Shown piece after piece: positions 37,771-45,557 of a stretch of DNA of 64,000 bases. The position numbers and the translations under genes were made by a program. The notes under the pieces were generated by a model. The model ran no database searches and was not told the DNA's origin. It was given only the letters and a program-made list of their open reading frames with translations. Source of the stretch: an uncultured Clostridia bacterium. GTDB lineage: Bacteria > Bacillota > Clostridia > Lachnospirales > CAG-274. Every line of letters begins with the position of its first letter. Positions within the stretch are counted from its first letter, which is position 1. The stretch covers positions 62,001 through 126,000 of the forward strand of contig CANPXH010000001.1 of assembly GCA_947585865.1 (NCBI GenBank). Direction: 5' to 3'.

Positions 37771-38352
37771 TTAGTTGGCAACTTTGACCATACTTGGCCT
37801 TATTACCTTATCTCCATGCCTATAGCCCTTCTGAAATACTTCGACTATAACATTATCATCGCAGCTTTCATCGTCTATATGCATAACTGCCGCATGTACA
37901 TTTGGATCAAAGGGCTCGCCCTCAGCGGGTATCTCCTCCACTCCAATGCTTTTCAGCACCTCCGTAAATTGCTTGAGTATCATTTCAACTCCCTTGTAGG
38001 TACTGCTCTCCTTGTCCTCAGACATATTTACCGCTCTTTCAAAATTATCGAGAATAGGAAGCATCTTCTCAACGGTATCTCTTACTCCGTTATTATACAT
38101 TCCCATCTTTTCCGAATTGGTCCTCTTGCGGAAATTTTCAAACTCCGCAAGCTGTCTGAGCCATTTATCATAATTCTCCTTGGCAAGAGCCTCTGCCTTT
38201 TCCAGCTTTTGTTCAAGAGTTTCCTCCTTAGGCTCTTCGGCCTGCTCTTCCTCCTCGGAGATCTCAGCAGTTTCTTCAACTGTTTCCTTTGGCGTCGTCT
38301 CCTCTGTCCGATCGTCAATTTTATCTTTTTCCAAAATTTCCTCTTTATTCAT
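37771..38352 (-). CDS. grpE: Nucleotide exchange factor GrpE
   Basis: A 193-residue GrpE that releases ADP from DnaK. An acidic, disordered N terminus (about 1-50, Glu/Thr-rich) precedes the long dimerising coiled coil (about 50-100; AEFENFRKRT) and the beta-wing domain ending VFQKGYRHGDKVIRPSMVKV. ATG at 38352 is chosen because GGAGG lies five bases upstream; the ATG just before it is too close. The gene overlaps the end of hrcA by eight bases, indicating translational coupling. Confidence 0.97.
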   Translation of the reverse strand: MNKEEILEKDKIDDRTEETTPKETVEETAEISEEEEQAEEPKEETLEQKLEKAEALAKENYDKWLRQLAEFENFRKRTNSEKMGMYNNGVRDTVEKMLPILDNFERAVNMSEDKESSTYKGVEMILKQFTEVLKSIGVEEIPAEGEPFDPNVHAAVMHIDDESCDDNVIVEVFQKGYRHGDKVIRPSMVKVAN

Positions 38353-39409
38353 CATAACCTCCATCCTCACCGTCGACAAAGGCGCCTATTACACTGTCAA
38401 GCTTTTTGACGATCTCAGTAAGCACCGACACTGTCTGACTGTAGTTCATTCTCGTAGGGCCTATAATACCTATCTTTCCCACGGAATCATTTCCGAAGCG
38501 ATAGTTGGCTCTGACTATACTGCAATCTCTCAGCTCCTCCATATTATTTTCTCCGCCGATAATTATTTGTATTTTATCGGCTGATGTATCATCACCCTCG
38601 CCTAAGAGGGTTATGAGCATATCTTTTTCTTCAAAGGCTCTGAAAATATTTTTTGCCTTTGCGATATCGCTGAATTCGGGAAAACCAAGCAGATTTTTTA
38701 CACCGCTTGTGTATACGTGTACATCTTCTTCCTGATTGAGCACCGAGATAACGGTCTTGAAAACCTTTGTGACCATATCTCTGTACCGAGCCAGGCTTGA
38801 CAAAAGCTCGCTTACGGCTTTACTGTCTATCTCCTCTATGGAGCGGCCCTTTAAAACACTGTTTATCCCGGAAGATACTTTGTTCAGTTCTTCATATTCG
38901 GGAATATTTCTTACTCTTATTATATTGTTTTTGATAGACTTATTATCCAAAACTATAACAACGGCTATCTCGCTTTCGTCAATGGGTATCAATTGGATAT
39001 GCTTGATCCTCACCTTTCTGCTTTTAGGCTCTGTTACAACTGTAGTGTAGCTTGTGAGCATGGCAAGAGCCTTAGCCGTTTGCTCCATCATATACTCTAT
39101 TCTGTTTACATTAAAGGATATTGCGTTTTTAAGAAAATCCACTTCCTCCGAAGACAGTTCCTTAGACCTCATAAGATTATCCACATAAAGTCTGTAGCCC
39201 TTTTGCGACGGAACTCTTCCTGCCGAAGTATGAGGCTGTTCTATAAAGCCAAGTTCCTCCAGATCACTCATTTCGTTTCTTATGGTGGCCGGAGAAATAC
39301 CCAGATCATATTTTTTGGCAATGGTACGTGAGCCTATAGGCTCTGCCGTAGCAATATAATCGGTGATGATAGCCTCCAATATTCTTATCTTTCTGTCGTT
39401 AAGCTTCAT
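38345..39409 (-). CDS. hrcA: Heat-inducible transcription repressor HrcA
   Basis: A 354-residue repressor that binds CIRCE and keeps the class I heat-shock operon off. An N-terminal winged helix (MKLNDRKIRILEAIITDYI...SPATIRNEMSDLEELG) and a GAF-like central domain (about 105-330) match the family. The ATG at 39409 is chosen; the in-frame GTG at 39436 lies inside the CIRCE element itself. No clear AGGAGG is seen, only AAGTGATCC. It is autoregulated through the CIRCE site 20 bases upstream. Confidence 0.97.
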   Translation of the reverse strand: MKLNDRKIRILEAIITDYIATAEPIGSRTIAKKYDLGISPATIRNEMSDLEELGFIEQPHTSAGRVPSQKGYRLYVDNLMRSKELSSEEVDFLKNAISFNVNRIEYMMEQTAKALAMLTSYTTVVTEPKSRKVRIKHIQLIPIDESEIAVVIVLDNKSIKNNIIRVRNIPEYEELNKVSSGINSVLKGRSIEEIDSKAVSELLSSLARYRDMVTKVFKTVISVLNQEEDVHVYTSGVKNLLGFPEFSDIAKAKNIFRAFEEKDMLITLLGEGDDTSADKIQIIIGGENNMEELRDCSIVRANYRFGNDSVGKIGIIGPTRMNYSQTVSVLTEIVKKLDSVIGAFVDGEDGGYDE

Positions 39410-39429
39410 AGGATCACTTCTCTTTCTTG

Positions 39430-39456
39430 TTAGCACTCATTTGGGTCGAGTGCTAA
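39430..39456. promoter_or_regulatory. CIRCE operator
   Basis: TTAGCACTC (39430-39438), nine-base spacer, GAGTGCTAA (39448-39456): an exact match to the CIRCE consensus bound by HrcA. It lies between the promoter and hrcA, where it would block transcription and can also fold in the mRNA leader. Confidence 0.98.
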
Positions 39457-39466
39457 CTGTAAGTAT

Positions 39467-39495
39467 AATATACCACAGCAGTTAAACTTTGTCAA
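39467..39495 (-). promoter_or_regulatory. Sigma-A-type promoter of the hrcA operon
   Basis: On the minus strand TTGACA (39495-39490) and TATATT (39472-39467) are 17 bases apart, immediately upstream of CIRCE. Confidence 0.8.
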
Positions 39496-39532
39496 TAGTT
39501 TTTAATAATTTTTTTTGCAAGTTTTGCAAAAT

Positions 39533-39562
39533 AAAAAAAGCTGTAAATGAACAGCTTTTTAA
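39533..39562 (-). terminator. Terminator of the DUF2461-tadA-HAD operon
   Basis: On the minus strand AAAAGCTGT pairs with ACAGCTTTT across a short loop and is followed by TTTATTTT. It is nearly symmetric and could also act on plus-strand transcripts. Confidence 0.75.
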
Positions 39563-39636
39563 GAAATATTTATTTGAGTAAATCTGCTTAAGCTTAACCT
39601 CGTCTCCGAATATTTAAATATTTGGGAGCGCCCGTT

Positions 39637-40269
39637 TCACATATTTCCGAAATCCATTATGTAGCTGTGAGCCGAAGCCTTTATTTCCTCCCATTTGTGA
39701 TCGTTGGCCTTGTCATATACGGCTACGACCTCCATACCGGCAGACCTGGCGGAAAGTATGCCCTTTATAACATCCTCATATACCCTGCATTCTTTTGGCA
39801 GAACATCGAGCCTTTCCGCACAGAGCAAATATATATCCGGGAAATCTTTATTCCTCACACTTTTATCCGAGCCGTCTGCAAAGGCGTCAAAATAATTCAT
39901 AACGCCTTCACGCTTAAGCACGGGCAGATAAAATTCGGGGTTTGAAGCGGTCGCAAGGCCTATCCTGACGCCCTGCTGTTTCAGCTTGTATATATAATTT
40001 TTAACATAGGGCTTTAATACAACATTGTTTTCATATTCTTCAAGGGCATGAGTGTTCCACTCCTCCATTATATCTCCCACGCTCTCTTTTATATTGTATT
40101 TATTTTTTGTATAAACGGCGCCGTTGTAGAAGCTCATCGTACTTATGGCATCCACATAATCTTCGGGAACATCCATACCTCTGCGGGCAAAAAAATCCCT
40201 GTCTACCTTGTTCCATACATATGTACTGTCTGCGATCGTTCCGTCAAAATCAAATATTACCGCTTTCAT
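39637..40269 (-). CDS. HAD-superfamily phosphatase/phosphomutase-like hydrolase
   Basis: A 210-residue HAD hydrolase with catalytic Asp7 and Asp9 in VIFDFDGTIAD, motif II ATASN near 114, and motif III/IV around YEDVIKGILSARSAGM. The alpha-helical cap after motif I places it with the beta-phosphoglucomutase/phosphoglycolate phosphatase group; the substrate is unknown. The ATG at 40269 overlaps the tadA stop (ATGA). The longer frame to 40473 runs entirely inside tadA and is rejected. It is the third gene of the operon. Confidence 0.9.
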   Translation of the reverse strand: MKAVIFDFDGTIADSTYVWNKVDRDFFARRGMDVPEDYVDAISTMSFYNGAVYTKNKYNIKESVGDIMEEWNTHALEEYENNVVLKPYVKNYIYKLKQQGVRIGLATASNPEFYLPVLKREGVMNYFDAFADGSDKSVRNKDFPDIYLLCAERLDVLPKECRVYEDVIKGILSARSAGMEVVAVYDKANDHKWEEIKASAHSYIMDFGNM

Positions 40270-40715
40270 TTTCTGAACCTCTTGAAAAATTCCTTCATGA
40301 GCGCCGAACACTCTTCCTGCATTATGCCCTCTTTTATATTGACAAAATGATTGAATCGGCTTTCCTGCAATATATTGTATATAGAGCCCGCACAACCTGC
40401 CTTTGGATTTCTGGAGCCGAATACGACCTCCTTTATCCTTGCCTGCAGTATAGCCCCGGAGCACATTGGACAAGGCTCTACCGTCACAAAAAGAGTGCAG
40501 TCCTCAAGACGCCAGTCGCCCATAGCCTTGCACGCCTCATCGATCGCTATTATTTCTGCATGGGCAAGCACATTGCCGTATGTTACCCTCATATTGGCTC
40601 CTTTGCCGATCACCTTATCATTGTATACTATCACACAGCCTATAGGCACTTCACCTTTGTCATAGGCTATATGGGCCTGTTCCAAAGCCATGTCCATGTA
40701 TTTTTCATAGTCCAT
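40266..40715 (-). CDS. tadA: tRNA-specific adenosine deaminase TadA
   Basis: A 149-residue zinc deaminase that converts A34 to inosine in tRNA-Arg(ACG). The catalytic HAE is at 52-54 and the zinc PCPMC at 81-85. Size and the C-terminal helix (ALMKEFFKRFRK) agree with TadA rather than cytidine or guanine deaminases. AAGGTGATC precedes the ATG and overlaps the stop of the upstream DUF2461 gene four bases away. Confidence 0.96.
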   Translation of the reverse strand: MDYEKYMDMALEQAHIAYDKGEVPIGCVIVYNDKVIGKGANMRVTYGNVLAHAEIIAIDEACKAMGDWRLEDCTLFVTVEPCPMCSGAILQARIKEVVFGSRNPKAGCAGSIYNILQESRFNHFVNIKEGIMQEECSALMKEFFKRFRK

Positions 40716-40719
40716 ACGA

Positions 40720-41376
40720 TCACCTTAAAAAGAATTTGTATACCGGATATATAAGCTTGAGCCTTTCAAACACTATGTCCGCCAGATCTTCCGAATAAAA
40801 CTCCATATTGCCGTAATCTTCATATCTTATAAAATCCAAATATTTTCTTTGTGCCCAGTCCATTATATCCTCGGGCAAGTCCTTATTGTATATCCTCTTG
40901 TACTTTTCTCCCGAAAGCACAAAAACATCCTGTGCATTATATTTTTTTATCACTCTTCTGCACGCCGAAACATTGGCGTCGATCTTTTTTCTGAATTCCG
41001 CCATGCCCTTGGGATCGGCATAAAAGAAAAATCCATATCTCCACCAGTCCGGGGATATTTCAAAGAAAAATGTGGGATTGGGATACGTAATGTGAGGGCT
41101 TCCGTCTGCCCTTAAAAAAAACCACTTACATTCTTTATACGGATTTTTGTTGTTTGAAAATCTTATATCCCTGTTGGCACGGGATATTTTCGGTTTTTCA
41201 TTAAATGAGCGGTCATATTCATGAAATTTTTTAAATAGCTCCTCCGAAAGGTGCAGCATCGGTCCATGCACATACTCTCTGTACATATCCTTATGCTCTT
41301 GGAACCACTGCTTGTTATTGTTGTACCTTATGCCTATAAGGTATTCGTTTGTCTTTTCACTGAAGAAATCAGCCAT
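40720..41376 (-). CDS. DUF2461 (TIGR02453) family protein
   Basis: A 218-residue cytoplasmic protein of the widely distributed DUF2461 family, whose function is unknown. Family marks are the N-terminal FLIGIRYNNNKQWFQEHK-like motif, PKISRANRDIRFSNNKNPYKE in the middle, and FFFEISPDWWRYGFFFY. ATG at 41376 follows AAGGTGATAC; the 21-codon longer frame has no ribosome site. First gene of the operon with tadA and the HAD hydrolase, and preceded by a long structured leader. Confidence 0.88.
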   Translation of the reverse strand: MADFFSEKTNEYLIGIRYNNNKQWFQEHKDMYREYVHGPMLHLSEELFKKFHEYDRSFNEKPKISRANRDIRFSNNKNPYKECKWFFLRADGSPHITYPNPTFFFEISPDWWRYGFFFYADPKGMAEFRKKIDANVSACRRVIKKYNAQDVFVLSGEKYKRIYNKDLPEDIMDWAQRKYLDFIRYEDYGNMEFYSEDLADIVFERLKLIYPVYKFFLR

Positions 41377-41414
41377 TGTATCACCTTGCCATATGTATTC
41401 GATTATGTATGGAG

Positions 41415-41515
41415 AATATACGGCAGACCGTTCTGCCACGGCTTACGGATAACAATGAGCGCAGACCTGTGGCGCTGCTGTGTTATGAAGCATTTTTACA
41501 CCGTAAGATCGTAGG
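41415..41515. other. Nested-hairpin leader or small RNA
   Basis: Intergenic RNA-like structure. GGCAGA (41422-41427) pairs with TCTGCC (41432-41437). Beside it CTTACGG (41442-41448) pairs with CCGTAAG (41501-41507), enclosing ATAACA/TGTTAT (41449-41454, 41481-41486) and AGCGC/GCGCT (41458-41462, 41472-41476). It sits in the 5' leader of the minus-strand DUF2461-tadA-HAD operon. Symmetry means either strand could be the transcript. It does not show the SRP RNA apical motif, although SRP RNA genes are often found near tadA. Confidence 0.45.
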
Positions 41516-41547
41516 CAGCTAAAGCATATATACTCAATACTTTTATA

Positions 41548-41576
41548 TTATAGCACACATTTTCAAATTAGTCCAT
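41548..41576 (-). promoter_or_regulatory. Possible promoter of the DUF2461-tadA-HAD operon
   Basis: On the minus strand TATAAT is preceded 17 bases upstream by TGGACT, one base from TTGACT. It would place the structured segment at 41415-41515 in the 5' leader of the mRNA. Together with that leader and the rubrerythrin promoter it accounts for the 41377-41725 gap. Confidence 0.4.
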
Positions 41577-41650
41577 AGCAACGAACTCTTGCGTATAAAG
41601 GCATATTGATAAATATGGTCATTGGGCGTTAAGTTTATTATGGAAAATAC

Positions 41651-41679
41651 TTGACTTTATACAAGTGTAATGTTATAAT
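41651..41679 (+). promoter_or_regulatory. Rubrerythrin promoter
   Basis: TTGACT (41651-41656) and TATAAT (41674-41679) with a 17-base spacer, 46 bases before the start codon. Confidence 0.8.
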
Positions 41680-41690
41680 CATATTACAAA

Positions 41691-41705
41691 TGATAATAAT
41701 TATCA
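41691..41705. promoter_or_regulatory. Fur-type box
   Basis: TGATAATAATTATCA is a perfect 7-1-7 inverted repeat identical to the Bacillus Fur box consensus and two bases from the PerR box. It lies just downstream of the -10 element, where a bound repressor would block rubrerythrin transcription. Confidence 0.85.
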
Positions 41706-41725
41706 CTTAAAAGGAGGATCATATT

Positions 41726-42271
41726 ATGAAAAAATTTGTATGTCCCGTTTGCGGCTATGTTCATGAAGGCGACTGCCCTCCCGATAAATGCCCACAGTGC
41801 GGCGTTCCCGGTTCTAAATTCAAGGTAGTTGAAGAGGCAAATTTAAACTGGGCCTGCGAACATCAGGTAGGTATCGTAGACGGAGTTGATCCTGAAATAG
41901 TACAGGGTCTCAGAGATAACTTTAACGGCGAGTGTTCAGAAGTCGGTATGTATCTTGCAATGAGCAGAGTAGCTGACAGAGAAGGCTATCCCGAGGTTGC
42001 TGAAGCTTATAAGAGAATAGCTTATGAAGAGGCTGAGCACGCTGCTAAATTTGCAGAGCTTTTAGGCGAGGTAGTTACAGCTTCCACAAAGAAGAACCTT
42101 GAGTTAAGAGTTATGGCAGAGCACGGCGCTACCGAGGGTAAGCTCAAGCTTGCCAAGATGGCTAAGGAGCAGAATCTTGACGCTATACATGACACAGTTC
42201 ACGAGATGGCAAGAGATGAAGCAAGACACGGATGTGCATTCAACGGCTTACTTAAGAGATATTTCGGCTAA
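41726..42271 (+). CDS. Reverse rubrerythrin (rubredoxin-first)
   Basis: A 181-residue non-haem iron protein that reduces hydrogen peroxide and oxygen in anaerobes. The rubredoxin iron site is at the N terminus (CPVCGY and CPQCG, residues 5-8 and 22-25), the reverse of classical rubrerythrin, followed by the ferritin-like di-iron domain ([29 protein letters not shown]). In Clostridium acetobutylicum such proteins are highly induced by oxygen under PerR. Here the promoter carries a perfect Fur-type box. AAGGAGG precedes the ATG; the gene stands alone with a strong terminator. Confidence 0.95.
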   Translation: MKKFVCPVCGYVHEGDCPPDKCPQCGVPGSKFKVVEEANLNWACEHQVGIVDGVDPEIVQGLRDNFNGECSEVGMYLAMSRVADREGYPEVAEAYKRIAYEEAEHAAKFAELLGEVVTASTKKNLELRVMAEHGATEGKLKLAKMAKEQNLDAIHDTVHEMARDEARHGCAFNGLLKRYFG

Positions 42272-42337
42272 TACATATCCTTTTATATCAAAGGCTGTGG
42301 TATTGTAAACCGCAGCCCTGCAGAACATACGGCAAAA

Positions 42338-42389
42338 ACGACCGACAGTTGAGCCTATCACGGCTGATACTGTCGGTCGTATTTTTTTA
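42338..42389 (+). terminator. Rubrerythrin terminator
   Basis: A perfect 12-bp stem ACGACCGACAGT (42338-42349) with ACTGTCGGTCGT (42369-42380), followed by ATTTTTTT. A weaker hairpin (GGCTGTGG/CCGCAGCC) lies just before it. Confidence 0.88.
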
Positions 42390-42434
42390 TATATTCATTT
42401 AAATATATCATACCGCTGCAATACGCTTTACAGC

Positions 42435-43694
42435 TCACTTTATTTTTATATCAGAAATATCTATATCGTTTTCAAGTGCAATTTTTTCCAAGTCATCATA
42501 TTCTGCCTTGATTTTGCATACGCCGTATCCTTTTGATGTTTTAACTCTCACATCGCCGTATTGTGTGGGATATATCTCTTCGCTCCTATCTAAAATGTAT
42601 CGGTTTAGGCTGTTTTCTCTTATTCCTATGGTAGTGGTATGCTTAAAAATGAGACGTACCATTTCATCCTTTTTATTTTCCGAACATATGCAGGCAAGAA
42701 GTATTCCCGGTCGGTTTTTCTTCATACCTATAGGTATGGTAAATACATCCAAGGCTCCGGCATCCATAAGTCTGTTCATGGCAAAGGCGATCCCTTCGCC
42801 TGTCATATCGTCTAAATTACACATAAGCTCCACAGCCTTATCCGCCATATCCGCCGTTTCGCCTATAAAAGCCCTTACGCAGTTGGCAGCTTCAAAATCC
42901 TTAGTGCCCAATCCGTAGCCCGTCTTATTTATTTTCATAACAGGCATATTGCCGAATACCGAAACAAAATTTTTCAAAAGCGCAGCACCTGTAGGCGTGC
43001 AAAGCTCTCCGTCAATATTGTTGCTGTATATGGGCACATCCTTAAGTATATACTCCGTTGCGGGAGCCGGAACGGGAAGTATACCGTGTGCGCAGCGTAC
43101 CTGACCCTTGCCCGTATTTACAGGTGAGGCGATTATCTTATCGGGAGATATCTCATCGATAAGCATACACACGCCTACAATATCGGCAACGGCATCCATA
43201 GTACCTACTTCATGAAAATGTATATTGTCTATTTCACAGTTGTGAGCCTTGCCTTCTGCCTCGGCTATGAGCCTGTATACGGATAGAGCTTCTTTTTTCA
43301 CACTGTCTTTAATGTCCAAGCTGTCTATGATATTTTCAATATCACTAAGGCTTCTGTGGCAGTGCTCACTGTGATGCTCATGATCGTGACCGTGATGATG
43401 TTCATGATGGTGTTTATGGTCGTGTTCATGATGTTCATGGTGTTCATGGTCTTCATGGTGTTCATGATGAGCAAATATCTCTTCGCTTTCTTCAACTCCG
43501 GCAATACTCACGCTTATATGAGTACCAATGATACCGCATTTTTTCTCCCTGCGCATTACTATCTCAGCATTGGGTATGCCCGCATTGTTAAGCCTTTTTA
43601 TAACATCCTCCGGGTCGGGATGAAGCTCTAAAAGCGCTGCCATGAGCATATCCCCTGCCGCTCCCATATTGCATTCTATATACAATGTCTTCAT
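42435..43694 (-). CDS. larC: Nickel insertion protein LarC (nickel-pincer cofactor)
   Basis: A 419-residue enzyme that inserts nickel into the pyridinium bisthiocarboxylate nucleotide to finish the pincer cofactor of lactate racemase-type enzymes, using CTP. It begins YIECNMGAAGDMLMAALLEL, the LarC signature, and carries a His-rich nickel-storage stretch (about 75-115, some 25 His). In Lactobacillus LarC is made as LarC1 and LarC2 through a frameshift; here both parts are in one frame. The ATG is one base after the larB stop region with AGGAGG. Last gene of larE-larB-larC. No larA is present in the window, so the client enzyme is elsewhere. Confidence 0.95.
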   Translation of the reverse strand: MKTLYIECNMGAAGDMLMAALLELHPDPEDVIKRLNNAGIPNAEIVMRREKKCGIIGTHISVSIAGVEESEEIFAHHEHHEDHEHHEHHEHDHKHHHEHHHGHDHEHHSEHCHRSLSDIENIIDSLDIKDSVKKEALSVYRLIAEAEGKAHNCEIDNIHFHEVGTMDAVADIVGVCMLIDEISPDKIIASPVNTGKGQVRCAHGILPVPAPATEYILKDVPIYSNNIDGELCTPTGAALLKNFVSVFGNMPVMKINKTGYGLGTKDFEAANCVRAFIGETADMADKAVELMCNLDDMTGEGIAFAMNRLMDAGALDVFTIPIGMKKNRPGILLACICSENKKDEMVRLIFKHTTTIGIRENSLNRYILDRSEEIYPTQYGDVRVKTSKGYGVCKIKAEYDDLEKIALENDIDISDIKIK

Positions 43695-43695
43695 A

Positions 43696-44451
43696 CTATT
43701 TTCCTCCTATATGATTTATCATGCTGGCCATGTAGCCTGCACCAAAGCCATTGTCTATATTCACAACGCTTACACCGCTGGCGCAGGAATTCAGCATAGA
43801 TAAAAGAGCCGACAATCCGCCGAAGGATGCGCCGTATCCCACGCTGGTGGGCACTGCTATAACAGGACAGTCTGCAAGTCCTCCTACAACACTTGCAAGA
43901 GCGCCCTCCATACCTGCGACAGCAATGATTACATTTGCGTTCATTATATCCCTTGAATGGGCAAGGAGCCTGTGTATCCCCGCAACGCCCACATCATACA
44001 GACATTTTACATTATTGCCCAGCACACGGCAGGTGAGAGCGGCTTCTTCCGCAACCGGCATATCGCTTGTGCCGCCTGTTACGATAAGTATTGTACCCTT
44101 TGTATTAGGCTCGGGGATACTGCCCACAACGCCTATGCCGCCCATTTCATAATACTGCATATCCATATCCTTATTAACGATATCGGCCTTTTCTTTTGAA
44201 AGCCTTGTAATAAGTATTGTTTTCTGGCCTTTGTTTATCAAAGCCATAGCTATCTTAACGATCTGTTCGGGAGTCTTGCCGCCTCCGTATATAACTTCGG
44301 ATACCCCCTGTCTCAATCCTCTGTGATGATCTACGCTGGCAAAGCCCAATTCTTCAAAGGGTTCGAGCTTAAGCCTTAGCTCAGCTTCCGAAACGGTTAT
44401 TTCCCCTTCCGCCACGGCATTCAGTATTTCTATTATACTTTCTTTATCCAT
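43696..44451 (-). CDS. larB: Pyridinium-3,5-biscarboxylic acid mononucleotide synthase LarB
   Basis: A 251-residue enzyme that carboxylates and hydrolyses nicotinic acid adenine dinucleotide in the first step of nickel-pincer cofactor synthesis. The C-terminal half is PurE-like: VTGGTSDMPVAEEAA near 127, DVGVAGIHRLL near 155, GMEGALASVVGGL near 180 and PTSVGYGASFGG near 203. The N-terminal HHRGLRQGVSEVIYGGGKT is family-specific. It overlaps larE by eight bases. Confidence 0.95.
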   Translation of the reverse strand: MDKESIIEILNAVAEGEITVSEAELRLKLEPFEELGFASVDHHRGLRQGVSEVIYGGGKTPEQIVKIAMALINKGQKTILITRLSKEKADIVNKDMDMQYYEMGGIGVVGSIPEPNTKGTILIVTGGTSDMPVAEEAALTCRVLGNNVKCLYDVGVAGIHRLLAHSRDIMNANVIIAVAGMEGALASVVGGLADCPVIAVPTSVGYGASFGGLSALLSMLNSCASGVSVVNIDNGFGAGYMASMINHIGGK

Positions 44452-45199
44452 TGCTTTTCCTGCCCTTCATATCAAGCGCTATATCTTCAAAATACGGCGA
44501 CAGCTTCTTTATTATATCTGCCCGCATTTCAAAAGCCCTTTCAATATCTTCATCCGTAAACTGCAATTTTGCCATACTGTGATACATTCTTACTCTGATA
44601 TCCTTAAATCCCAGCTCATGAAGGATATCTTCCGAAGCCTCTATTTTTTCCAGCTTGTCCGATGTTATTTTGTTTCCCGTATTCAGCCTTGTGGCAAGGC
44701 AAGCATAGGCAGGCTTGTTCCATGTAAAAAGCCCCGCTTCTTTTGAAAGTCTTCTTACATCGGCTTTTGTAAGTCCGCATTCTCTTAAAGGAGACAGTAT
44801 GCTCAGTTCTCTGAGTGCTGTCATACCCGGCCTGTCGTTTGCGTCATCGGAAGCATTTGTGCCGTCTATTATTGTGGTATAGCCGTCCTCCAATGCTCTT
44901 TCGCATATAGCCGAAAATATTTTATGCTTACAGTAATAGCACCTGTTATAAGGATTTGCCGTGATATCGCCGTGCCGCAATATATCATAGTCTATAACAT
45001 TGACCTCGGCGCCTATGCTCTTTGCAAGCCTTAAGGCATCTGTATATTCATGATCGGGCTGGAACTGTGTCCTGACATAATATGCCTTTACGTCTGCATT
45101 ATATTTTATAGCTGCATAAAATAAATAAGAGGAATCCACGCCTCCCGAAAAGCCCAATGCTATCTTATTGTTTTCCGCAAAAAAATTTTCAAGTGTCAT
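44444..45199 (-). CDS. larE: ATP-dependent sacrificial sulfur transferase LarE
   Basis: A 251-residue PP-loop enzyme that adenylates and then thiolates the cofactor precursor. The PP-loop is GFSGGVDSSYL (residues 16-26). Three cysteines, Cys87 and Cys90 (RCYYCK) and Cys167 (AYACLATR), fit the iron-sulfur-cluster LarE type rather than the single-Cys sacrificial type of Lactobacillus plantarum; this reading is inference. ATG at 45199 follows GGAG; the TTG at 45211 overlaps that site. A hairpin separates it from the upstream membrane-protein pair. Confidence 0.92.
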   Translation of the reverse strand: MTLENFFAENNKIALGFSGGVDSSYLFYAAIKYNADVKAYYVRTQFQPDHEYTDALRLAKSIGAEVNVIDYDILRHGDITANPYNRCYYCKHKIFSAICERALEDGYTTIIDGTNASDDANDRPGMTALRELSILSPLRECGLTKADVRRLSKEAGLFTWNKPAYACLATRLNTGNKITSDKLEKIEASEDILHELGFKDIRVRMYHSMAKLQFTDEDIERAFEMRADIIKKLSPYFEDIALDMKGRKSNG

Positions 45200-45213
45200 A
45201 GTCTGCTCCAACT

Positions 45214-45243
45214 GTATAAAGGCGGTATAGACCGCCTTTATAC
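45214..45243 (-). terminator. Hairpin between the membrane pair and larE
   Basis: A perfect 13-bp inverted repeat, GTATAAAGGCGGT with ACCGCCTTTATAC, four-base loop. No T run follows, so it is more likely a partial terminator or processing site that lowers lar expression relative to the upstream pair. Confidence 0.55.
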
Positions 45244-45244
45244 A

Positions 45245-45556
45245 TTATCTCTTAACAAATCTTTTTTTTACAATGTCCTCGGGGTCTTTTACAAACAATA
45301 TAACAAGCCATATCACAAGACCAAGAGCAACTGCCGAAAATCCCAAGTATGTATCATTCAGCATATCCGCAGCAGCAGGCGTGAAATAATCGGCGCCAAG
45401 CTCAGCGTATTCAAATACGGCATCAACAAGCCACATAAGTGATGCGCCCCAATACATAAGCGAAAGAGTACCCAGCTTTTTGCTGCTGTCAAGGCCTGTG
45501 AAATACCATACTGTTGTGGATATTATCGCAGCAAATACTGTGATAAGCAGCGTCAT
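45245..45556 (-). CDS. Small membrane protein of unknown function (pair member 2)
   Basis: A 103-residue integral membrane protein with three hydrophobic segments (about 3-20, 30-48 and 68-90) and a basic C-terminal tail (DIVKKRFVKR). ATG at 45556 follows AGGAGG; the longer frame lies in the preceding gene. It starts one base after the stop of the upstream membrane protein, so the two form a tightly coupled pair. No motif for a known transporter was seen. Position ahead of larE might suggest a nickel or cofactor link, but the hairpin between them argues for partial independence. Confidence 0.7.
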   Translation of the reverse strand: MTLLITVFAAIISTTVWYFTGLDSSKKLGTLSLMYWGASLMWLVDAVFEYAELGADYFTPAAADMLNDTYLGFSAVALGLVIWLVILFVKDPEDIVKKRFVKR

Positions 45557-45557
45557 T

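Noticed and set aside
39410-39436. Longer HrcA start at GTG 39436
   Set aside because: That codon is inside the CIRCE element, and the family begins MKLNDRK.
41415-41515. SRP (4.5S/scr) RNA gene near tadA
   Set aside because: The nested stems lack the conserved SRP apical motif (GGAAG-type loop with AGCAG).
43375-43480. Short tandem repeat array in larC
   Set aside because: It is simply the codons of the His/Glu-rich nickel-binding loop common in LarC.
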